DNA of 34,006 bases from Candidatus Poseidoniales archaeon (GTDB lineage: Archaea; Thermoplasmatota; Poseidoniia; Poseidoniales; Poseidoniaceae). The notes below the pieces were generated by a model. It made no database searches. It was not told where the DNA came from and saw only the letters and a program-made list of their open reading frames with translations. The translations under genes and the position numbers were made by a program. Positions within the stretch are counted from its first letter, which is position 1. Each line of letters begins with the position of its first letter. Below are positions 28,090 to 34,006 of the stretch, one piece after another. The stretch is taken from the NCBI GenBank assembly GCA_009887195.1, contig QXXX01000031.1, positions 1-34,006 on the forward strand, in the 5' to 3' direction.

Positions 28090-29870
28090 CTACGGTGAGA
28101 ACTTTGTCCAAACTTATCGGATTACTACAAGTTGATTCAACCGTTGGTAATCTGATTGGTAATGCTAATCGTATTGAGCGCTTGGCGAGTATCGCCAAGG
28201 ATAATGGTGCTCTAATGGCGGTCAGCACAGAATTAGCAATTAGTGGATATCCTCCAAGAGATTTGTTATTACAACCCGATTTCATCAATATGTCATTTGA
28301 TAAAGCAGCATCACTCAATGTTGAGATTCCAGTACTAGTCGGTACTCCGGTGCCAACTGAAGATAGCCGTAGCCTACCTGCCAATGGTGTGGTTAGGTCT
28401 GGTGTACTAAATGCCCAACCAAACGGAGAAAACACCAATCGGATTGTCGCCAAAAAGCAATTACTACCCTCTTATGATGTATTTGACGAGACGCGTTATT
28501 TTCACCCCTCTAATCGGTCAGGGATTTGTCGAGCGATTGGCGGTATGGATCTTGGTGTGACGGTTTGTGAAGATGCTTGGCAAATTGCAGGTTTGACACC
28601 ATCATCATATGGTCAAGATCCGATTCAAAATCTGGCCGAATGGGGCCGACAAGGAGTAAAACTTGATGCCACAGTCAACCTTTCTGCCTCCCCGTATCAT
28701 GCCGATAAAGTCGGCTCTAGAATCAAGGTGTGTCGCATTGCTGCCTCAACACTGCAGCACCCGTTTTTGCTAGCCAATCAAGTTGGTGGCAATGATGACT
28801 TGTTGTTTGATGGTTGTTCACTTGTCGCATGGCCAAATGGCGTGGTTGTTGTCGCACCATCATGGCAAGAAGGAGTATTGATGGTCGATTTAGACCAGCC
28901 AGAAAATTGCCAATGGATTGGCATGGATGGCGAAGATGCCCTGTCAATTGGTAATGACCAGTTGAAAATAATACCAAGTAGTTCCAACGGGCATGAAGAA
29001 TCTGCTGAATTGATTGAAGATATTACTGATGCAGTCATTACCGGGCTGGCAGATTATTGTCGTAAATCAGGTATCAAATCGATAGTTCTTGGTCTATCAG
29101 GCGGTATTGATTCTGCAGTTGCCGCCTGCGTGGCTTGTGCTGCGGTGGGTGCGGAAAATGTCCTTGGTATTGCCATGCCAAGCAGATATTCATCAAAGCA
29201 TTCGCTTGATGATGCCAAGTATACTGCACAAGCCCTAGGCATGCAGTTCAAGATTGAATCAATTGATGAGATGCATTCGACTTTAGAGACTCAAATTGGT
29301 TCAGTTCTGTCAAATGGCAGCCCAGTGGCTAGTGAAAATATCCAATCAAGGCTACGTGGTATTATTGTCATGGCTCACGCTAATGCAGAAGGCAGAATGG
29401 CAGTTGCTACTGGCAATAAGTCTGAGTTGGCTCAAGGTTATTGCACCCTTTACGGCGACATGGCTGGCGGCTACACACCGCTTGGAGATTTATACAAGAT
29501 GCAAGTTTATGCTCTAGCTGAAGTATTCAACTCAAGAGCATCACAATCAGCGCTCCAGCCGCCGGTTAATTCCTCGACAATGAGTAAGCCACCTTCGGCT
29601 GAATTAGCACCTGATCAAAAGGACGAAGATTCACTACCGCCCTATCAAACCTTAGATGAAATACTCCGCCTCCATATCGAACATACTATGGATGCTGATG
29701 ACATAGTGCAAGCCGGTTTTACCCGTGAGGTAGTGCTTGATGTACTGTCAAGATTGGAACGTAATGAACACAAGCGATGGCAAATGTCGCCAGCACCCAG
29801 AGTCACCAGTAAAGCATTTGGTCAGGGTTGGAGAAGACCATTAGCATCTAGGCATGATTGGCGTGATTGA
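28086..29870 (+). CDS. nadE: Glutamine-dependent NAD+ synthetase
   Basis: Makes NAD+ from nicotinic acid adenine dinucleotide with ATP and glutamine, the last step of NAD synthesis. The N-terminal half is a nitrilase-fold glutaminase with the Glu-Lys-Cys triad: Glu49 in STELAISGYPP, Lys in AKKQLLPSYDVFDE (about 123), and Cys in TVCEDAW (about 161). The C-terminal half is the ATP-pyrophosphatase domain with PP-loop LGLSGGIDSAVA at about 334-345 and TGNKSELAQGYCTLYGDMAGG. At 594 aa it is the full two-domain enzyme, so it should use glutamine directly. The start is a TTG overlapping the upstream stop (TTGA); a GTG three codons later is the alternative. The overlap suggests cotranslation with a surface-protein gene, an odd partner. 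Confidence 0.95.
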   Translation: MTTVRTLSKLIGLLQVDSTVGNLIGNANRIERLASIAKDNGALMAVSTELAISGYPPRDLLLQPDFINMSFDKAASLNVEIPVLVGTPVPTEDSRSLPANGVVRSGVLNAQPNGENTNRIVAKKQLLPSYDVFDETRYFHPSNRSGICRAIGGMDLGVTVCEDAWQIAGLTPSSYGQDPIQNLAEWGRQGVKLDATVNLSASPYHADKVGSRIKVCRIAASTLQHPFLLANQVGGNDDLLFDGCSLVAWPNGVVVVAPSWQEGVLMVDLDQPENCQWIGMDGEDALSIGNDQLKIIPSSSNGHEESAELIEDITDAVITGLADYCRKSGIKSIVLGLSGGIDSAVAACVACAAVGAENVLGIAMPSRYSSKHSLDDAKYTAQALGMQFKIESIDEMHSTLETQIGSVLSNGSPVASENIQSRLRGIIVMAHANAEGRMAVATGNKSELAQGYCTLYGDMAGGYTPLGDLYKMQVYALAEVFNSRASQSALQPPVNSSTMSKPPSAELAPDQKDEDSLPPYQTLDEILRLHIEHTMDADDIVQAGFTREVVLDVLSRLERNEHKRWQMSPAPRVTSKAFGQGWRRPLASRHDWRD

Positions 29871-29880
29871 CTTCGATGGT

Positions 29881-29889
29881 CATAAAAAT
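29881..29889 (+). promoter_or_regulatory. TATA element before trhO
   Basis: CATAAAAAT is centred about 25 nt before the trhO ATG at 29910, inside the 39-nt gap after nadE. This spacing fits a leaderless transcript, so trhO probably has its own promoter in addition to any read-through. Confidence 0.5.
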
Positions 29890-29909
29890 CCAATCCTTCA
29901 CGACCAAAC

Positions 29910-30734
29910 ATGAGCGGCTCAATTGTCAACATAGCAGGTTATCGTTTCGTCGATATTCCTGACCGTGATGAATTGCGCCAACCATTCCGTGATATATGTC
30001 AGAAATTGAACCTAAAAGGGACTATTTTAATCGCCAATGAAGGAATTAATTTCTTTTTGTCAGGAACTCAAGAATCAGTTGATGACTACCTCGCTTTTAT
30101 CGAGGAAGATGCTAGATTTCACAACATTCCACTAAAAATCTCTTACTCGGACTACCAGCCATTCCGTCGAATGAATGTCAGGTTGAAAAATGAAATAATT
30201 TCAATTGGCCTTGACCATATCAAACCAGCAGACAAGACCGGTGAGGAAATTACGCCAACAGACTTCAAGAAATTATTGGATGATGGTGAAGATATTTTGG
30301 TGCTAGACACTCGTAATGACTACGAAATTAGGATTGGTACTTTCCAGATGGCCACGGAACTAAACATCAAGACATTTCGGGATTTTCCCCGTGCAGTTGA
30401 TGAGATGTCTGATGATTTGAAAGATAAGCCAGTAGTTATGTTTTGTACCGGTGGTATACGCTGCGAAAAAGCCAGTGCAGTAATGATGGATGCTGGCTTT
30501 TCAAACGTTAAACAACTCAAAGGCGGTGTACTTGGATACTTCGAAGAAGTCGGTGGCGATTATTGGAATGGTGATTGCTTTGTCTTTGATCGTCGTGTTG
30601 CACTCAATGCTGAATTGAAGGAAACCGAGGTGGTGCAATGTTATGCTTGTCGTGAACCTCTGTTGATGGAAGACCAGGTCACTGGCGATTATGTTATTGC
30701 CCAATCCTGTCCTTATTGCATTGAAAACAAGTGA
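29910..30734 (+). CDS. trhO: tRNA uridine(34) hydroxylase, rhodanese family (TrhO/YceA)
   Basis: Oxygen-dependent hydroxylation of U34 in the tRNA wobble position, giving 5-hydroxyuridine. The N-terminal domain has the family pattern NIAGYRFVDIPD ... LKGTILIANEGINFFLSG. The rhodanese domain follows (about 130-215) with LDTRNDYEIRIGTF and the active-site loop MFCTGGIRCEKAS, where Cys179 is the catalytic thiol. The C-terminus carries two CxxC pairs, Cys244/Cys247 and Cys267/Cys270, as in the Rhodanese_C extension, probably a zinc site. At 274 aa it has the common compact length. The enzyme needs O2, which fits a surface-ocean aerobe. It is convergent with the next gene with a 1-nt gap. A generic sulfurtransferase role is the alternative, but the N-terminal domain argues for TrhO. 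Confidence 0.92.
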   Translation: MSGSIVNIAGYRFVDIPDRDELRQPFRDICQKLNLKGTILIANEGINFFLSGTQESVDDYLAFIEEDARFHNIPLKISYSDYQPFRRMNVRLKNEIISIGLDHIKPADKTGEEITPTDFKKLLDDGEDILVLDTRNDYEIRIGTFQMATELNIKTFRDFPRAVDEMSDDLKDKPVVMFCTGGIRCEKASAVMMDAGFSNVKQLKGGVLGYFEEVGGDYWNGDCFVFDRRVALNAELKETEVVQCYACREPLLMEDQVTGDYVIAQSCPYCIENK

Positions 30735-30735
30735 T

Positions 30736-32946
30736 TCACCATATCAGCCAATCCTCACCCAACATTAGCGGGCTGTAAATGTGCAATTCATGACCAGTCT
30801 GGCCATCATCGGCAACAAAGATCACCAATTCACTAGTCGCAACCAGTTGTCCATATACTCCCGCATTGGAGTTATTTCCTGTGCCAGTCCATGGGTCATA
30901 AGCTAATTCTGCTGTTAAGGAATTAGTGTCAAAACTCCACAGGCTGTGGCCAGTATCGCTTGAATCAACTTCCCCGTTGACTATAATCATCAAATGCTGG
31001 CCATGGCTAACCATAGCACGAATCTCTGATGAAGCCATACCTGGTTGGAATTCATGAATCATTTTGGTACCATCTTGGGTACCATCACTGGTGCATAATT
31101 CGCCAGCTGTTGTGCCGGTTATACAATCAAACCACAATTTTCCGTTAAGTTGTACAGGCTGCGTTCGAAGGCCCGGAGCAATAACTAAACTGGATAACTC
31201 AGTTACACTAGAGGTTGTCAAGTCGTAACTCCACAAGGTTGGGTCTACCGCACTAGTTTGAGCATCAAAGATAATTTGGTTATTTAGTAAATTAAGCCCC
31301 ATTCCCTCGCCAACGCTAGTTGTGGGATTGCCGTTACTCTGTAATGTCAAACTGGTCAACCATTGATGGGTGCCATCTAACTCTAGATTGACTAATTGAC
31401 GACCATCAATGCCGTTATCGGCAATAACAACGGCACTATCGGTCATGCTTAAGATTGAATCAGGCATACTATCCTCAAAATCATTTAGATTCCAAATGGT
31501 TAAGTTGCCTTGATTATTAAGATGAAACATTTCAAACCCAATGTCGTTACTTACCGCACTAAACCACAGTCCCGATGAATCGACTACCATTGATGAAGTT
31601 GTATGGGCTGCAATATCTGCAGTGATTGTGTCTAACACTAATTGTTGTTGCTGGCTAATAAACGGGCTGTCAAACAACTCAGTTACATTAATTCCATCAG
31701 TCCACATGAATGAATTTGAGGAATCAGAAAATACCAATCCGTTCATCCATAAAGCCGCTATTGACTCCGAGTTTATCCCATCTCCACTATAGCCAGTTAA
31801 TTGATAGGTGCCTGAACTACTTAGATTACTAACCCATAATTCACGACCATTACTACCACTATTGGCATCAAATAACCACAGTTCTTGATCGTTGGAAATT
31901 ATTTGGTTAAAGCCGAGATATAATCCCGGATTTGAATCACCAACTCCAGCGTTTATGTCGATTAGTTGCTCAGTTGAAGAGGCGACGCCCGAAGAGATAT
32001 ACAATTCACATCCACTGGAGCTATCGCTACCAGAAGTGATTATTTTACTATGTGAATCAGACCAAGCGAACTCAGCACATTGACTCGAATATCCATCTGA
32101 AACCCCCGCAAACATATCAGAGATTGGTCCATGGTTGAGCGGGTTTTGACAAACTTTCAACGAATCAATGACTTCATCTGCGTGCATTATCCCATCCTCA
32201 GCAAACCCCATACCGTGGCCATTATCAACTCCGAAATTGATTATGAATCCAGATGAGCAGAGGTATTGCGGTGGCTGTACTTGTTCTACTAGGGCAGAAT
32301 ATCCCTCATTACCGTTTATTCCATTACTGCCTATAGCGCCATTGCAAACAAAGTCTTGACTAATTACCTCGCTGTCCTCAAGGTTGCCACTATTGTTGAG
32401 ATCTAATCCTGATTCAATCAACAGCCCGCCAAAAAAGCAGGTCTCATTACCATAATTGATTGCCGAAGTATTGACTAAACTAGGAATTCCATTACCCCCA
32501 TTAGGTCCAGTAGCACCCTGCGGCCCAGATAATCCAGTTTTCCCATGACACAACCTAGTGGTAGCAGTCACCTCATTTTCTTCTAAAATACCGTTGGTAT
32601 TGAGGTCATTGCCGATGAATATGTCAGCACCTCCTTCCTCACATAGGTGGTCAGCATTGCGTCCTTCAGTTCTAACTAATACCTCGTTAGCATCTGCTCC
32701 AGATTGCCCTGCTTCATCAGGCAATGACTGGATTATAGTGAAGGAGTAAGCAGATAATATCAAGGCAATAATGATAGTCAAAATCTGGATTACTTGCAAG
32801 ACCTTACGTCGCTTTTTGGCAGGGGTTTCTACTGCGCCTTGTGATGTTGCTTGATGGCCATTTATTGGTGGGACTGGTTTTGTTTGACTGCCTGCAGGTT
32901 CTCCTGCAATATGTTCTTGGTTTTGATGTCCGATATCTAAAGACAT
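30736..32946 (-). CDS. Signal-anchor surface protein with DUF7151-like repeats and ELWxxDGT-type propeller
   Basis: 736 aa from the ATG at 32946, chosen over 32994 because AGGAG sits 7 nt upstream. About 46 cytosolic residues ending KKRRK precede one helix (about 50-72, VIQILTIIIALILSAYSF). Outside come three cysteine-containing repeats (about 89-135, 156-205, 213-260) of the form G-D-N-x-NG-x-L-x-x-x-E ... VCNG, like DUF7151. Between the first two is a short collagen-like run (GKTGLSGPQGATGPNGGNG). The rest is beta-rich with ELWxxDGT-type motifs (GRELWVSN, GELCTSDGTQDGTKMI, GHELHIYS) typical of a propeller. No catalytic motif is seen; adhesion or binding is inferred. The acidic D/N loops may hold calcium. 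It is convergent with trhO. Confidence 0.82.
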   Translation of the reverse strand: MSLDIGHQNQEHIAGEPAGSQTKPVPPINGHQATSQGAVETPAKKRRKVLQVIQILTIIIALILSAYSFTIIQSLPDEAGQSGADANEVLVRTEGRNADHLCEEGGADIFIGNDLNTNGILEENEVTATTRLCHGKTGLSGPQGATGPNGGNGIPSLVNTSAINYGNETCFFGGLLIESGLDLNNSGNLEDSEVISQDFVCNGAIGSNGINGNEGYSALVEQVQPPQYLCSSGFIINFGVDNGHGMGFAEDGIMHADEVIDSLKVCQNPLNHGPISDMFAGVSDGYSSQCAEFAWSDSHSKIITSGSDSSSGCELYISSGVASSTEQLIDINAGVGDSNPGLYLGFNQIISNDQELWLFDANSGSNGRELWVSNLSSSGTYQLTGYSGDGINSESIAALWMNGLVFSDSSNSFMWTDGINVTELFDSPFISQQQQLVLDTITADIAAHTTSSMVVDSSGLWFSAVSNDIGFEMFHLNNQGNLTIWNLNDFEDSMPDSILSMTDSAVVIADNGIDGRQLVNLELDGTHQWLTSLTLQSNGNPTTSVGEGMGLNLLNNQIIFDAQTSAVDPTLWSYDLTTSSVTELSSLVIAPGLRTQPVQLNGKLWFDCITGTTAGELCTSDGTQDGTKMIHEFQPGMASSEIRAMVSHGQHLMIIVNGEVDSSDTGHSLWSFDTNSLTAELAYDPWTGTGNNSNAGVYGQLVATSELVIFVADDGQTGHELHIYSPLMLGEDWLIW

Positions 32947-32953
32947 GATTAAT

Positions 32954-32958
32954 CTCCT
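32954..32958 (-). promoter_or_regulatory. Shine-Dalgarno site deciding the start of the DUF7151-like gene
   Basis: AGGAG on the minus strand is followed by the 7-nt spacer ATTAATC and the ATG at 32946. It supports this start over the upstream in-frame ATG at 32994. A clear ribosome binding site is unusual in this window, where most gene starts look leaderless or overlap the previous gene. Confidence 0.65.
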
Positions 32959-33024
32959 GTACTTCAATGGTATCAAAACTTTCGCCGATTCCATATTTCT
33001 TATGTAAAAATAAGGGTTTACTTC
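32959..33024. promoter_or_regulatory. Divergent promoter between the DUF7151-like gene and aconitase X
   Basis: The minus strand has CTTATTTTTACATAAG (33015-33000), whose centre is about 60 nt before the ATG at 32946 and would give a leader of about 35 nt carrying the AGGAG site. The plus strand has CCATATTTC (32992-33000), about 29 nt before the aconitase-X ATG, consistent with a leaderless transcript. The two promoters would overlap. Confidence 0.4.
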
Positions 33025-34006
33025 ATGAGAGAGTTAGTTGTGCGAGATAATATGGACTTGCCAAAGCGCCTTGCACAACAATTAGCCGGGCAAGAAGGGG
33101 AGACTAGGCAAAAGGCAGCCCGTTTGGTTGTTGATCTTGCTGAAATTGCCAAGGCAGACGGTTTTGTCGAGGTTGACAATGCTCACGTTTCAGGTGTTTC
33201 AGTAATCACCGGCGGGCACGGACTTCGCCGGTTTTTATCGGATTTATCGGGTGATGAAGGTGGTCGCGTAGCCATTACAACTACCTTGAATTCAGCCGGA
33301 TGCGACAAAGAAAAAATGAAGGAAATGGATATTGACTGGCCAGATTTTTTAGAACAACAATTTGAAATTATTGCAGCATATGATCGCCTAGGGATCGAAT
33401 CAACATTATCCTGTACGCCTTATGATCGGGGTATTGAATTAGAATCAGGTATTGCTTCTTGGGCAGAATCTAATGCGGTATGTTTCTCCAATTCGTGGAC
33501 TTCCCTAATCACCAATCGAGAATCCGGGCTCTCAGCACTAGCCACAGGGCTAACTGGTTTTGCGCCAAAATGGGGTTTGCATTTGAGTGAAAACCGAATG
33601 CCAAACATCTTTGTTACTCTAGATTGCGCAATGAATGACTTGTCAGATTGGTCGATTTTTGGCGACTGGATTGGTAAACAAGTAAGGCCAGATTGGGATT
33701 TGTCCTGGGGTCCCATGCCACTTATTTGTGGAATGCCAGAGTATCTTTCATTCGCCGCTAAAAAAGCGTTAACTGCGGCTGCTGCTAACTATGGCTGTCC
33801 AATGTTGTGGGCTGAAGGTCACAGTGCAGACCCGCCATTAAGTAAAGATGCGAATGGAAATTGGTTGCCGCCACAAGATGGTTGGAAAGGAGTGCTGAAG
33901 TTCACTAAGGCCGATTTGTCTGCTAGATATGCAGAATTGGCTCCACGCGGGCAAGTCGATTTAGTAGTCATTGGCTGTCCACAAGCTAGTATTGAAGAAA
34001 TCCGCC
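33025..34006 (+). CDS. Aconitase X (DUF521), probable phosphomevalonate dehydratase large subunit; partial
   Basis: The frame is open from the ATG at 33025 to the right edge (327 codons, no stop), so the ORF track missed it. The translation matches the aconitase X catalytic domain: TTTLNSAGCD, CTPYDRGIELE (Cys130), WAESNAVCFSNSWTSLITNRESG at about 146-168, and LVVIGCPQASIEEIR at the edge. In archaea aconitase X plus a DUF126 small subunit dehydrates mevalonate 5-phosphate to trans-anhydromevalonate 5-phosphate in the modified mevalonate pathway; some bacterial homologues dehydrate cis-3-hydroxyproline. Mevalonate kinase elsewhere in the window favours the first role. The small subunit is not upstream, where the neighbour is divergent, so it must be downstream or fused beyond the edge. 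Family identity is strong; the substrate is inferred. Confidence 0.88.
   Translation, partial: MRELVVRDNMDLPKRLAQQLAGQEGETRQKAARLVVDLAEIAKADGFVEVDNAHVSGVSVITGGHGLRRFLSDLSGDEGGRVAITTTLNSAGCDKEKMKEMDIDWPDFLEQQFEIIAAYDRLGIESTLSCTPYDRGIELESGIASWAESNAVCFSNSWTSLITNRESGLSALATGLTGFAPKWGLHLSENRMPNIFVTLDCAMNDLSDWSIFGDWIGKQVRPDWDLSWGPMPLICGMPEYLSFAAKKALTAAAANYGCPMLWAEGHSADPPLSKDANGNWLPPQDGWKGVLKFTKADLSARYAELAPRGQVDLVVIGCPQASIEEIR

Noticed and set aside
28082-28453. 123-aa minus-strand ORF opposite the start of nadE
   Set aside because: It is a frame shadow of the glutaminase domain with no promoter or recognisable motif, although it is longer than most shadows.
33025-34006. Classical aconitase or isopropylmalate isomerase
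   Set aside because: The motifs (CTPYDRG, WAESNAV, TNRESG) are those of the aconitase X family; the Cys pattern and length of classical aconitase are not seen.

Overview
The window looks like chromosomal DNA of a marine planktonic archaeon, most likely Marine Group II (Candidatus Poseidoniales) or a close Thermoplasmatota relative. The archaeal/eukaryal markers are a TATA-binding protein with two direct repeats, an archaeal-type mevalonate kinase, good TATA boxes about 25-30 nt before several start codons (leaderless style), and a MutS5-like ATPase with an N-terminal helix-hairpin-helix. Composition leans AT, genes are packed with 0-144 nt gaps, and I see no tRNA, rRNA, insertion sequence, CRISPR array or phage gene. 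The lineage is inferred from gene content only. Several genes look bacterial in type (cysS, ileS, trhO, the Hdr-like oxidoreductase), as is common in this lineage.

Layout. Positions 1-5570 are on the minus strand: the first 24 codons of a secreted protein leaving the left edge, a 1175-aa PKD-repeat surface protein, TBP with its own strong TATA box, and mevalonate kinase. Positions 5693-8385 (plus) hold a membrane NarI/HdrD-like iron-sulfur oxidoreductase overlapping by 4 nt a class I glutamine-amidotransferase-like gene. A Frag1/DRAM-type six-helix membrane protein (minus) converges on it. cysS (plus) faces a 981-aa membrane-anchored lamin-tail/amidohydrolase/EF-hand protein (minus). Thioredoxin and an S15-type lipoprotein hydrolase form a plus-strand pair, followed by the MutS5-like gene. 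On the minus strand come ileS and then an Asp-box lipoprotein. A 1731-aa surface protein overlaps nadE by 4 nt on the plus strand, then trhO. A 736-aa signal-anchored protein with DUF7151-like and ELWxxDGT-like repeats (minus) is divergent from an aconitase-X gene cut by the right edge.

How it fits together. About half the coding capacity is large secreted or anchored surface proteins: two lipoproteins, three type-I-like proteins with a C-terminal membrane helix and cytosolic tail, one signal-anchor protein and one cut-off secreted protein. This suits a heterotroph that degrades protein and organic polymers at its surface. The rest is housekeeping: translation (CysS, IleS, TrhO), transcription (TBP), NAD synthesis, isoprenoid lipid synthesis (mevalonate kinase and probably aconitase X as phosphomevalonate dehydratase large subunit), redox (thioredoxin, electron-transfer oxidoreductase) and DNA maintenance.

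The points most worth a second look are: an IleRS whose HIGH motif reads GIHH, the rearrangement linked to mupirocin hyper-resistance; the amidohydrolase tied through the membrane to a canonical EF-hand pair; a TBP with an insertion in its second repeat and a palindrome between TATA box and start; and Trp/Tyr-rich cytosolic tails on two unrelated surface proteins.
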